13,119 nt of DNA from Thiocapsa sp. UBA6158 (GTDB lineage: Bacteria; Pseudomonadota; Gammaproteobacteria; Chromatiales; Chromatiaceae), in contig NZ_DIUM01000109.1 of NCBI RefSeq assembly GCF_002423035.1, positions 1-13,119 of the forward strand. The letters are read 5' to 3'. This document shows, piece by piece, positions 1 to 6,572 of this stretch (position 1 is the first letter of the stretch; each line of letters opens with the position of its first letter). The notes under the pieces are model-generated. The model made no database searches and was not told the DNA's origin. It was given only the letters and a program-made list of their open reading frames with translations. Both the position numbers and the translations under genes were made by a program.

Positions 1-56
1 AACGCATCAGTTTCGGTCACACCCGCCGGACGGCATAGGCGTGGACGGTGATGCCG

Positions 57-1190
57 TCAAACTGACGATTTCGTCGTCGGCGTAGGATTGGCGAGCGCAG
101 CGAGGAGAACACCATGTTCCACGTGGAACATGGTGTCCGGCATCGTGGATCCATCGACGACACCCCCGGACTCGGGGCTCAACCGGGCGATGAGCAGCTG
201 CGCCTCCGGTTCTCCGAACAATCGCCAAAGCCGATCGGCGGTGCCTTTGTCGAGTTCCGCATCAATGTCGTCGAGGAGCCAGAGCGATGGCGCGAGCCCC
301 GTCATCCGGTGGACACGTTCTGCAGCGAGTTGAAGCAGGCAGACGGCGACCTTTGCCTGGCCACGGGAAAGTCTCGATGGAGAGCCGTCGCGGGCGATTC
401 TGATATCGGCTCGGTGTGCACCCGCGAGGGTCTGACCGCGTTGAATCTCCGCGCTCCGCCCCCGCTCCAGGATATCCAGCAAATCGGTATCCTTCGGCCA
501 GCCGCGATCGAAAAACAAGTCGCAGCCGTCGAGAAAGGCAAAGTCCTCTGCGAGGGATCTGAACTGGGTCCGCCAACGGTCTAGAAAGGCCATGCGTTTC
601 ACGGTCAGTTGGTCCGAAAGCTCGACGAAGGCCGGATCCCAGGCCGACACGCGTGCCCCGCCTTGCCGAAGCGCCGCATTTCGCTGGGCAAGCACACGCC
701 GAACATCGGCCCGCAGTCGACCAAACTGATGTTCCACGTGGAACACATTCCAGTCCAAAAGCCCGCGCCTGAGTGTCGGCTCCCCTTCCAAAAGGACCTG
801 AGGATTCTCCCCGACAAGTTTGACCCGCAGCGGGCTGTCGCTCGGCGGGAGCGGACCCATCGCGACGCTGTTGTAGCGCCTCAGACTACCTCGGCCGCTT
901 CGCTCGAAGACGAGAATCGATTCGCTCGATGAATCCACCTCGCAAAATCGCCCTTCGACCAGCGTTCGACGCTCACCGTCGCTCGTCAGGGATCCGGCCT
1001 TGCGCCCCCGAAAACTCCGGCCTCGCGCTAAAAGATAAACCGCCTCCAGAAGCGTTGTCTTCCCGGCGCCGTTGGCGCCGGTCAACAGAATCCGCTGCGA
1101 CCTCTGCCGAAGGTCTAGATCCACGCTCCGGAGATTTCTTAGATTCCTGATCCGCAGCGTCAAAAGCCGCAGACCCTTCAAACCGTCCAT
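57..1190 (-). CDS. recF: DNA replication and repair protein RecF
   Basis: RecF is a cytoplasmic SMC/ABC-type ATPase that loads RecA at single-strand gaps with RecO and RecR and helps stalled forks restart. The 377-residue protein shows Walker A GANGAGKTT at about residues 38-46, the ABC signature SRLSRGQAK near 272-280 and Walker B LWLLDDIDAELD near 303-314, in family order. Length is slightly above the usual 360 or so. The start is ATG at 1190, 12 bases after the dnaN stop, so the two are co-transcribed and probably translationally linked; the ribosome site is weak. FHVEH occurs twice (about residues 150-154 and 355-359). Both are positions where RecF proteins commonly carry FHVE-like residues, and here the DNA encoding each is a perfect parS palindrome. 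An 8-bp inverted repeat (29-36 with 51-58) spans the stop codon but has no T tract. gyrB would be expected next, off the window edge. Confidence 0.97.
   Translation of the reverse strand: MDGLKGLRLLTLRIRNLRNLRSVDLDLRQRSQRILLTGANGAGKTTLLEAVYLLARGRSFRGRKAGSLTSDGERRTLVEGRFCEVDSSSESILVFERSGRGSLRRYNSVAMGPLPPSDSPLRVKLVGENPQVLLEGEPTLRRGLLDWNVFHVEHQFGRLRADVRRVLAQRNAALRQGGARVSAWDPAFVELSDQLTVKRMAFLDRWRTQFRSLAEDFAFLDGCDLFFDRGWPKDTDLLDILERGRSAEIQRGQTLAGAHRADIRIARDGSPSRLSRGQAKVAVCLLQLAAERVHRMTGLAPSLWLLDDIDAELDKGTADRLWRLFGEPEAQLLIARLSPESGGVVDGSTMPDTMFHVEHGVLLAALANPTPTTKSSV
115..130. promoter_or_regulatory. parS: parS site 1 (ParB-binding centromere sequence)
   Basis: The sequence TGTTCCACGTGGAACA is a perfect 16-bp palindrome matching the chromosomal parS consensus bound by ParB (Spo0J), as in Pseudomonas and Caulobacter. 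Symmetry continues outward without mismatch to 109-136, making a 28-bp perfect palindrome. It lies near the 3' end of recF and encodes the C-terminal MFHVEHG. ParB loads here and spreads along DNA to organise and segregate the origin region. parA and parB are not in the window. Confidence 0.88.
730..745. promoter_or_regulatory. parS: parS site 2 (ParB-binding centromere sequence)
   Basis: A second identical copy of TGTTCCACGTGGAACA, 615 bp from the first and also within recF. It encodes the internal NVFHVEH motif. Symmetry stops exactly at 16 bp: the flanking bases 729 and 746 do not pair. Identity to site 1 and location about 1.6-3 kb from the candidate origins support a functional parS cluster. 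Confidence 0.88.
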
Positions 1191-1202
1191 CGACTCGGAA
1201 GA

Positions 1203-2303
1203 TCACAACCGCATCGGCATGACGACATAGGTTTCGTCCCCCGCCCCGACACCGCGCCAAACCGAGCTGCTCCCCGCATCGCTGAACCGAACCTCGATCT
1301 CGGTGCCCTCGACTGCACCCAAGACGTCGGACAGATAGGCGACATTGAAACCGATCGCGACAGGCTCACCCTTGTACTCGAGCTCGATCTCCTCCTCCGC
1401 CTCCTCCTGCTCGGGATTGTGAGCCTGCAGCCGCAAGACGCCTTCCTCGAACGCCAAACGAACACCACGATACTTTTCGTTCGACAGGATCGACGTCCGT
1501 GCCAAGGCACGCTTAAGGGCATCATTGCTGACCCTGGCGACCTTTCCGAGCTCGCGCGGGATGACCCGCTCATATTCCGGGTAACGCCCGTCGACGAGTT
1601 TCGACGTCATCACCATGCCCCCGACCGCAAGCCGAATACTCCTCACGCCGACCGAAACCGAGACCTCATCGTCGGTGGATGACAATTGCCGGCGAAGTTC
1701 CAGGATCGTCTTGCTCGGCACGATGACCTGGACCCGTTCCGGCACATCTAAATCCAGGCTCCGATGAAACTTGGCCAATCGATGCCCGTCTGTGCCGACG
1801 GCCGTGATCCCCGAGCTTTCCCACTCGAGCAGCAGACCGTTCAGGTAATAGCGCACGTCCTGTTGCGCCATCGCGAACGACGTTTTATCGAGAATCTGAC
1901 GCAGGATGCCTTCGGGAACCTTCACCTCCACACCCTCGATGTCTGCGTCCATCAGCGGGAAGTCCGCCGCAGGCAGCACCCCGAGCGTGAACCGCCCACG
2001 TCCCGCGGTCACGACACAACGCTCGTTGTTCAGTCGAAACCGGATTTCCGTCCCTTCAGCCAGGTTTCGGCAAATATCCATCAGCTTTCGGGCGGGCAGC
2101 GTGGTCTCCCCCTCACCGGGCACCGAAGCGCTGCAGCTCGTCCTCACCTCCACCTCCAGATCCGTTCCGCAAATATCAAGCCGGTCTTCCCGCGCGGACA
2201 ACAACAGATTCCCGAGGATCGGGAGCGTCTGACGTCGTTCCACTACACCGACGACTTTACTGAGTACGGGCAACAACCGTTCACGGTTGACGACGAGCTC
2301 CAT
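1203..2303 (-). CDS. dnaN: DNA polymerase III beta subunit (sliding clamp)
   Basis: DnaN dimerises into a ring around DNA that tethers polymerase III and also docks other replication, repair and DnaA-inactivating factors through its hydrophobic cleft. The 366-residue protein is the standard length for a three-domain bacterial clamp. Typical family segments are visible: RQTLPILGNLL near residues 24-34, TDGHRLA near 171-177, LVDGRYPEYERVIP in the middle domain boundary and the hallmark C-terminus YVVMPMRL. The ATG start at 2303 has an AGGAG ribosome site (2310-2314) six bases upstream. It sits between dnaA and recF in the conserved replication operon, with the AT-rich half of the dnaA-dnaN gap directly upstream. 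Nothing unusual is seen in the coding sequence. Confidence 0.98.
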   Translation of the reverse strand: MELVVNRERLLPVLSKVVGVVERRQTLPILGNLLLSAREDRLDICGTDLEVEVRTSCSASVPGEGETTLPARKLMDICRNLAEGTEIRFRLNNERCVVTAGRGRFTLGVLPAADFPLMDADIEGVEVKVPEGILRQILDKTSFAMAQQDVRYYLNGLLLEWESSGITAVGTDGHRLAKFHRSLDLDVPERVQVIVPSKTILELRRQLSSTDDEVSVSVGVRSIRLAVGGMVMTSKLVDGRYPEYERVIPRELGKVARVSNDALKRALARTSILSNEKYRGVRLAFEEGVLRLQAHNPEQEEAEEEIELEYKGEPVAIGFNVAYLSDVLGAVEGTEIEVRFSDAGSSSVWRGVGAGDETYVVMPMRL

Positions 2304-2438
2304 CGTGATCTCCTAAATCTTAAGTAACTTAAAAAACCTGTAGTAATAAGGCCTGTGCATGACTGCAGGAGCGTCCACAACTGACGGCGGATCAACCACA
2401 TCGCCCCGATCGACCGAAGGCACAACCTCTGGGCAGCT

Positions 2439-2447
2439 TGTGTATAA
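2439..2447 (-). promoter_or_regulatory. DnaA box TTATACACA
   Basis: Exact match on the minus strand to the TTATNCACA consensus recognised by DnaA domain IV. It lies in the candidate oriC, 38 bp from the next box-like sequence. Confidence 0.7.
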
Positions 2448-2484
2448 GTTCGGACTTAAATCGCCTTCGATTTCTGTCAACACG

Positions 2485-2493
2485 CTATCCACA
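2485..2493 (+). promoter_or_regulatory. Near-consensus DnaA box CTATCCACA
   Basis: Matches TTATCCACA at eight of nine positions, the mismatch being at the first base. It is two bases beyond the dnaA stop codon, in opposite orientation to the perfect box at 2439-2447. Confidence 0.5.
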
Positions 2494-2494
2494 G

Positions 2495-3835
2495 CTATGA
2501 GGTCAGAGTTCTCAACAGGTTTTTGTAGTCCTCTTCGATCGATGCGTCGCTGTCGCGAAGGTTCTTGATGGTCCGGGTCGCATGCAGGACGGTGGTATGG
2601 TCGCGCCCTCCGAAAGCCCGTCCGATCTCGGGAAGACTATGCTTTGTCAGCTCCTTCGCAAGCGCCATAGCGACCTGACGCGGGCGAGCGATCGAGCGAC
2701 TGCGTTTCGCCGAGATCATGTCGGAGGTTCTGAGCTTGTAGTACTCGGCGACAATTTTCTGAATGTTCTCGATACTGACCTGCTTATCTTGTGCGGCCAG
2801 CATGTCGCGAAGCGCATGTTTCGCCAGTTCCATGCTGATGGGTTTGCCGGTGAACTGAGCGTTTGCGACCAGCCGTCGGAGGGCTCCTTCGAGCTCGCGG
2901 ATGTTCGAGCGAATGCGGCGCCCGACGAAAAAGGCGACATCCTCCGGGAGATCCACACCCCAGAGGCTCGCTTTGCTGTGCAGGATCGCGACACTGGTTT
3001 CGAGATCCGGCGGCTCGATGGAGACCGTCAGCCCCCAGCCGAAACGAGATTTGAGCCGCTCTTCAAGGCCCACCACCTCCTTCGGAAAACGGTCGCTGGA
3101 GAGGACGATCTGCTGGCGCGACTCGAACAGCGCGTTGAAGGTGTGAAAAAACTCCTCCTGCGAACGCTCCTTTCCCGCAAAGAACTGAACATCGTCGATC
3201 AGCAAGGCGTTCACCGAGCGATAGGTCTTCTTGAACTCGTCGATCCGGTTGTGCTGAAGCGCCTTGATCATTTCCGCGACGAATCGCTCGGAGTGCAGAT
3301 AGACGACTCGCGCGTTCGGGTTGGTCGCGAGGACGATATTGCCGACGGCATGCATTAGATGCGTTTTGCCGAGGCCCACGCCGCCGTAGATGAACAGCGG
3401 GTTATATGCGGTGCCCGGGTTCTGTCCGATCTGGATCGATGCCGCCCGGGCGAGCTGGTTCGATTTACCCTCCACGAAGCTGTCGAACGTGAAGTCTGCG
3501 TTCAAGTTGGCGCTCGCTCGTCGGGCGGCAAGCTCGCCATCCGCATCCACCGGAACGGCGCTGGTGATTTGTGCCGCCGTACCACTCGACTCCGAGTCCA
3601 AGCCCCCGACCTCGAAGCTCAGCCGCACGATGGCGCCGTCGCTGTAGGCTCGGCACAGGTCGAGCAGCCGCCCCTCGTAATGCTGGCGCGTCCAATCCAG
3701 GACGAACCGGTTCGGCGCGAACAACCGCAACCGACCCTCGTCGACCCGCGCCTGCAAGGGGAGAATCCAGGTATTGAACTCAGCCGAGGTCAACTCTCCT
3801 TTCAATTGTCTGACACACTGTTCCCATACTCCCAC
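2495..3835 (-). CDS. dnaA: Chromosomal replication initiator protein DnaA
   Basis: DnaA is the AAA+ ATPase that binds DnaA boxes, melts oriC and recruits the DnaB helicase. I place the start at GTG 3835, giving 446 residues: it is preceded by GGGAG six bases upstream and yields MGVWEQC, matching the family N-terminus. The frame stays open 64 codons further upstream, but those residues do not resemble DnaA and would cover the promoter. Domain I holds WEQC and the LTSAEFNTWILPL region. Domain III has Walker A GGVGLGKTH (about 151-159), Walker B LLIDDVQ (211-217) and RLKSRFGWG (260-268). Domain IV has RPRQVAMAL (384-392) and the DnaA signature GGRDHTTVLHA (409-419). It leads the dnaA-dnaN-recF operon. 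A DnaA box overlaps its likely promoter, so autoregulation is expected. The stop is TAG at 2495-2497. Confidence 0.97.
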   Translation of the reverse strand: MGVWEQCVRQLKGELTSAEFNTWILPLQARVDEGRLRLFAPNRFVLDWTRQHYEGRLLDLCRAYSDGAIVRLSFEVGGLDSESSGTAAQITSAVPVDADGELAARRASANLNADFTFDSFVEGKSNQLARAASIQIGQNPGTAYNPLFIYGGVGLGKTHLMHAVGNIVLATNPNARVVYLHSERFVAEMIKALQHNRIDEFKKTYRSVNALLIDDVQFFAGKERSQEEFFHTFNALFESRQQIVLSSDRFPKEVVGLEERLKSRFGWGLTVSIEPPDLETSVAILHSKASLWGVDLPEDVAFFVGRRIRSNIRELEGALRRLVANAQFTGKPISMELAKHALRDMLAAQDKQVSIENIQKIVAEYYKLRTSDMISAKRSRSIARPRQVAMALAKELTKHSLPEIGRAFGGRDHTTVLHATRTIKNLRDSDASIEEDYKNLLRTLTS

Positions 3836-3870
3836 GGTGGACTCCCAAAAACCTGCTTGCTGTTGTCGAG

Positions 3871-3899
3871 CAGGACCGTCGATCGCTTCGGCGGTCCTG
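3871..3899. repeat. Inverted repeat in the dnaA leader
   Basis: CAGGACCG (3871-3878) pairs perfectly with CGGTCCTG (3892-3899) around a 13-base loop. It lies 36 bases upstream of the dnaA start and would fall in the dnaA 5' untranslated RNA if transcription starts near 3956. There is no T tract, so it is not a simple terminator. It may be an mRNA hairpin or a protein-binding site; the role is unknown. Confidence 0.5.
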
Positions 3900-3962
3900 A
3901 TGGCTCCGAGGATCTGTCGGGAGGTTTCACTCTCCGAGCTGTCGCCGGTCCGGTGTCGCGGC

Positions 3963-3991
3963 AGTCTAGCCTTCCGGACGAGACTTATCCA
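3963..3991 (-). promoter_or_regulatory. Candidate dnaA promoter
   Basis: On the minus strand, TGGATA (3986-3991) and TAGACT (3963-3968) are separated by 17 bases and each matches the sigma70 hexamers at four of six positions. The -35 element lies within the perfect DnaA box at 3985-3993. The match is modest, but spacing and position upstream of dnaA are right. The predicted leader is about 120 bases. Confidence 0.4.
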
Positions 3992-3993
3992 CA
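3985..3993 (+). promoter_or_regulatory. Perfect DnaA box TTATCCACA
   Basis: Exact match to the highest-affinity DnaA box. It sits between dnaA and rpmH, about 150 bp upstream of the dnaA start, and overlaps the inferred dnaA -35 element, so bound DnaA could repress its own gene. It could also belong to an origin in this gap, as in Pseudomonas. Confidence 0.75.
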
Positions 3994-4026
3994 ACCGCCG
4001 GCTTCGAGCCCCGCACCCTATCGGCA

Positions 4027-4055
4027 TTGACTTTCGGGCGGAAATTGCTTATGTT
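4027..4055 (+). promoter_or_regulatory. Sigma70-type promoter of rpmH
   Basis: TTGACT (4027-4032), a 17-base spacer and TATGTT (4050-4055) make a near-consensus promoter (5/6 and 4/6 matches, optimal spacing). Transcription should start near 4062, giving a leader of about 57 bases before rpmH. A small palindrome CGCCTT-TT-AAGGCG at 4060-4073 covers the predicted start site and may influence expression. Confidence 0.7.
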
Positions 4056-4118
4056 TCCGCGCCTTTTAAGGCGGGGCTCAGTCGAGTCCCGGACGACGAG
4101 ACTTCCGGAGCACCGAGC

Positions 4119-4253
4119 ATGAAACGCACCTTCCAACCAAGCCGCATCAAGCGCGCGCGGACCCATGGTTTTCGCGCTCGCAGCGCGACCAAGAACGGCC
4201 GAAAGGTCCTCAATGCCCGCCGCGCCAAGGGTCGCGTGCGACTGATCCCCTGA
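4119..4253 (+). CDS. rpmH: 50S ribosomal protein L34
   Basis: L34 is a small, basic protein of the large ribosomal subunit that contacts 23S rRNA. The 44-residue product starts MKRTFQPS and contains RTHGFRARSATKNGRKVL, the family signature, ending RRAKGRVRLIP. Length is standard. The ATG at 4119 has GGAG (4107-4110) eight bases upstream. It is the first gene of the rpmH-rnpA-yidD-yidC run and lies behind a strong promoter. The final codons CCC TGA overlap the candidate CTG start of rnpA, so the two may be translationally coupled. Confidence 0.97.
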   Translation: MKRTFQPSRIKRARTHGFRARSATKNGRKVLNARRAKGRVRLIP

Positions 4254-4648
4254 ACCGCGCGAAGGATCGCACCGAGCCGCCCGCGGAGCCGGATCAGACC
4301 TTTCCGCGGACCTGTCGACTCACCCTTTCCCGACAGTTTCGTGACGTCTTTGCCGAACCGCGGCGACGCGGCGGCGCCGGGTTACTCGTGTTGTACCGCG
4401 AGAACCGATTTGGGCATCCACGAATCGGGCTCGCGATCGCGAAGAAGTGTGCGCGTCGCGCTGTCGACCGAGCCCGCTTGAAACGGATCGTTCGCGAAAG
4501 CTTCCGGCTCAATCGTTCGCGCCTCGGCGGCTGGGATATCGTTGTGCTGTGCGCATCCGGCGCACCGGCCATGCCGAATCAGCGCCTGTTCGCCACCCTC
4601 GCCCGCGCTTGGGATACCATCGAGAGCCAACCATGCGTCGAATCTTGA
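4250..4648 (+). CDS. rnpA: Ribonuclease P protein component
   Basis: RnpA binds the RNase P RNA and helps it recognise and mature the 5' ends of tRNAs. Conserved parts are TFPRTCRL, FRDVFAEP, GHPRIGLAIAKK and DRARLKRIVRESFRL. The arginine-rich RNR motif normally reads RNRxKR; here it is RARLKR, with Ala for the usual Asn. The start is uncertain. No ATG, GTG or TTG is in frame between the upstream rpmH region and GTG 4388, and 4388 would delete the conserved FPR...F...VF N-terminus. CTG at 4250, overlapping the rpmH TGA as CTGA, gives a 132-residue protein of normal family length and implies coupling to rpmH, though no good ribosome site is visible. The 3' end overlaps yidD by 16 bases. Identity is firm; the 5' end is not. 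Confidence 0.9.
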   Translation: MNRAKDRTEPPAEPDQTFPRTCRLTLSRQFRDVFAEPRRRGGAGLLVLYRENRFGHPRIGLAIAKKCARRAVDRARLKRIVRESFRLNRSRLGGWDIVVLCASGAPAMPNQRLFATLARAWDTIESQPCVES

Positions 4649-4869
4649 TCGCCCTGATCCGCGCCTATCAGTACGGCATCAGTCCGCTCCTCGGACCACA
4701 TTGTCGGTTCCATCCCTCCTGCTCGCATTACGCCGTCGAGGCAATCGAGCGCCACGGACTTCTGCACGGCGGCTATCTGGCGATACGCCGGGTTTCGCGC
4801 TGTCACCCCTGGCACGAAGGTGGCTTCGATCCAGTTCCAACCGAAAGGCAGACCTGCTCTCATGGATAA
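4633..4869 (+). CDS. yidD: Membrane protein insertion efficiency factor YidD
   Basis: YidD is a small, inner-membrane-associated protein that assists insertion of membrane proteins with YidC and Sec. The 78-residue product has the family core: an amphipathic N-terminal helix (MRRILIALIRAYQYGISPL), CRFHPSCSHYAVEAIERHG with its conserved Cys and Pro, and CHPWHEGGFDPVP near the C-terminus. The ATG at 4633 lies inside the last 16 bases of rnpA, and the stop overlaps the yidC start by 8 bases. These overlaps imply coupled translation across rnpA, yidD and yidC. No anomaly is seen. Confidence 0.95.
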   Translation: MRRILIALIRAYQYGISPLLGPHCRFHPSCSHYAVEAIERHGLLHGGYLAIRRVSRCHPWHEGGFDPVPTERQTCSHG

Positions 4870-6553
4870 CCAGCGTTTAATCCTGTTTTTCGCCCTGGCC
4901 GCCGTGGTGTTTCTCATCTACTCGGCCTGGATGGAAGACTACGGGCGCCCGGTTCAGCCGCAGGTGGCGCAGGAGCGCGCTCTGACGGTGGACGCACCCT
5001 CTTCCGTCGCCTCTTCCTCCGCGGCGCCGGATGTCCCTCAGGTTGCGACGACTCCGGATGCCGTCACGGCAGGGATGTCTGCCGCCGAAGCGCCGACGTC
5101 ACCCGCGCAGACCCCGATTCGGATCGAGACGGACGTTTTCCATATCGAGATCTCCCCGCGCGGCGGCACCATTTCTGCGGCGTGGCTGTTGGATTATTCG
5201 ACCCTCGCCGAGCGTCCGGACGATCCCTTCCAGTTGCTCAAGCCCGTCCCTCCGAACATGTTTGTTGCCCAGTCGGGGCTGCTGGGCGAAGACCCCGCAT
5301 CGCTGCCGACGCATGAGGCGATCTTCGCGGCATCTCAGTCACTCTATCGGCTCGGGCCGGACGACAACACACTTGATGTTGATCTGGTCTGGGTCAGCGA
5401 CACCGGCATCGAGGTCCTCAAACGCTACAGCTTCGAGCGCGGCAGTTATGTCGTGAGCACGAGCCAGTCCGTCACCAATACGACCGACTCGCCTCTCGTC
5501 GCGCGCCAGTACAACCAGCTGCAGCGCACCGATCTCATCGATCCGAACGAGTCCCGCTTCGTTCACACCTATACCGGTGCCGTCTATTACAGTCCCGAGG
5601 ACAAGTATAAGAAGGTGTCGTTCGACGACATGCGCAAAGGCAAGCTCGACCGCAGCGTTGCCGATGGCTGGATCGCAATGATGCAGCACTACTTCCTGGC
5701 GGCTTGGATCCCGCCGGCGGGCGTGCTCGAGACCTTTTATACGAACGTCCTCGCCGACTCGCGTTACATCATCGGCAAGTACTCGCCCGCGGTCAGCATT
5801 GCCCCCGGCGCAACCCACATCTTCGAGAACGAGCTTTTCGTAGGTCCTAAGCTCCAAGACAAACTGGCAAGCGTGGCCCCCGGGCTGGAGCTAGCGGTCG
5901 ACTATGGATGGCTCACCGTCATCGCACAGCCGATCTTCTGGGTGCTCAGCAAGATCTACTGGGTTGTCGGAAACTGGGGTTGGTCGATTATTTTCCTGAC
6001 AATTTTGATCAAGTTGGCCTTCTACAAGCTTTCCGAGACTAGCTATAAGTCGATGGCCAACATGCGGCAGCTCGCGCCACGACTGCAGGCTTTGAAGGAT
6101 CGCTACGGCGACGACAAGCAACGCCTGAATCAGGCGATGATGGAGATGTACAAGACGGAAAAGATCAACCCGCTCGGCGGCTGCTTGCCGATCCTGGTTC
6201 AGATCCCGGTCTTCATCGCACTCTATTGGGTGCTCCTCGAGAGCGTGGAGCTACGCTATGCGCCCTTCATCCTTTGGCTCGATAATCTCTCGGCGCCGGA
6301 CCCCTACTTCATCCTGCCGCTGATCATGGGTGTTTCCATGTTTGTGCAGATGAAGCTGAATCCGCCGCCGCCGGATCCGATGCAGGCGAAGATCATGATG
6401 GCCTTGCCGTTTGTCTTCACGGTTTTCTTCGCCTTTTTCCCGTCGGGTCTGGTGCTTTACTGGACCGTCAACAACCTCCTGTCCATCGCGCAGCAATGGC
6501 ACATCACCCGCACGATCGAGAAGCAGGCGGCCGCGGCCAAACGGAAAAAGTAG
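4862..6553 (+). CDS. yidC: Membrane protein insertase YidC
   Basis: YidC inserts and folds inner-membrane proteins alone or with SecYEG. The 563-residue length fits the gram-negative form: TM1 at about residues 6-22, a large periplasmic domain (roughly 60-340), then the conserved five-helix insertase region from about 347. Strong family matches include WGWSII, YKSMANMRQLAPRLQALK, the cytoplasmic segment GDDKQRLNQ, KINPLGGCLPILVQIPVFIALYW, FPSGLVLYWTVNNLLSIAQQW and a basic C-terminus AAAAKRKK. The groove Arg of E. coli YidC (R366) aligns with Lys384, a conservative change. The start is ATG 4862 (MDNQRLILFF, as in family members), overlapping yidD by 8 bases; AAAGG at 4844-4848 is rather far upstream. 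An in-frame upstream codon at 4820 is rejected because it adds non-homologous residues. Confidence 0.97.
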   Translation: MDNQRLILFFALAAVVFLIYSAWMEDYGRPVQPQVAQERALTVDAPSSVASSSAAPDVPQVATTPDAVTAGMSAAEAPTSPAQTPIRIETDVFHIEISPRGGTISAAWLLDYSTLAERPDDPFQLLKPVPPNMFVAQSGLLGEDPASLPTHEAIFAASQSLYRLGPDDNTLDVDLVWVSDTGIEVLKRYSFERGSYVVSTSQSVTNTTDSPLVARQYNQLQRTDLIDPNESRFVHTYTGAVYYSPEDKYKKVSFDDMRKGKLDRSVADGWIAMMQHYFLAAWIPPAGVLETFYTNVLADSRYIIGKYSPAVSIAPGATHIFENELFVGPKLQDKLASVAPGLELAVDYGWLTVIAQPIFWVLSKIYWVVGNWGWSIIFLTILIKLAFYKLSETSYKSMANMRQLAPRLQALKDRYGDDKQRLNQAMMEMYKTEKINPLGGCLPILVQIPVFIALYWVLLESVELRYAPFILWLDNLSAPDPYFILPLIMGVSMFVQMKLNPPPPDPMQAKIMMALPFVFTVFFAFFPSGLVLYWTVNNLLSIAQQWHITRTIEKQAAAAKRKK

Positions 6554-6572
6554 ACCGACTCGGTCGAGCGCG

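Larger units (their letters stand above)
2304..2494. other. oriC: Candidate chromosomal origin oriC (dnaA-dnaN gap)
   Basis: This 191-bp gap has a perfect DnaA box TTATACACA (2439-2447, minus), a one-mismatch box CTATCCACA (2485-2493, plus) and a weaker TCATGCACA (2354-2362, minus). An AT-rich tract at about 2315-2350, next to dnaN, could serve as the DNA unwinding element and contains the 13-bp palindrome TTAAGTAACTTAA (2320-2332). Many gammaproteobacteria place the origin here or between rpmH and dnaA. The alternative, 3836-4118, has one perfect box but no comparable AT-rich tract, so I favour this gap. The promoter for dnaN, if separate from that of dnaA, would also be here. Confidence 0.6.

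Noticed and set aside
1..20. Start of gyrB on the minus strand (GTG at 20 reading MTETDA).
   Set aside because: gyrB is expected after recF, but only six codons are visible, the ribosome site is weak and nothing diagnostic of GyrB is present.
3836..4027. A 64-residue N-terminal extension of DnaA.
   Set aside because: It covers the promoter and a DnaA box, has no family resemblance, and a well-placed GGGAG precedes GTG 3835.
2582..4030. Long plus-strand frames opposite dnaA (258 and 223 codons).
   Set aside because: They mirror the dnaA coding frame, lack domain motifs and have no plausible ribosome sites.
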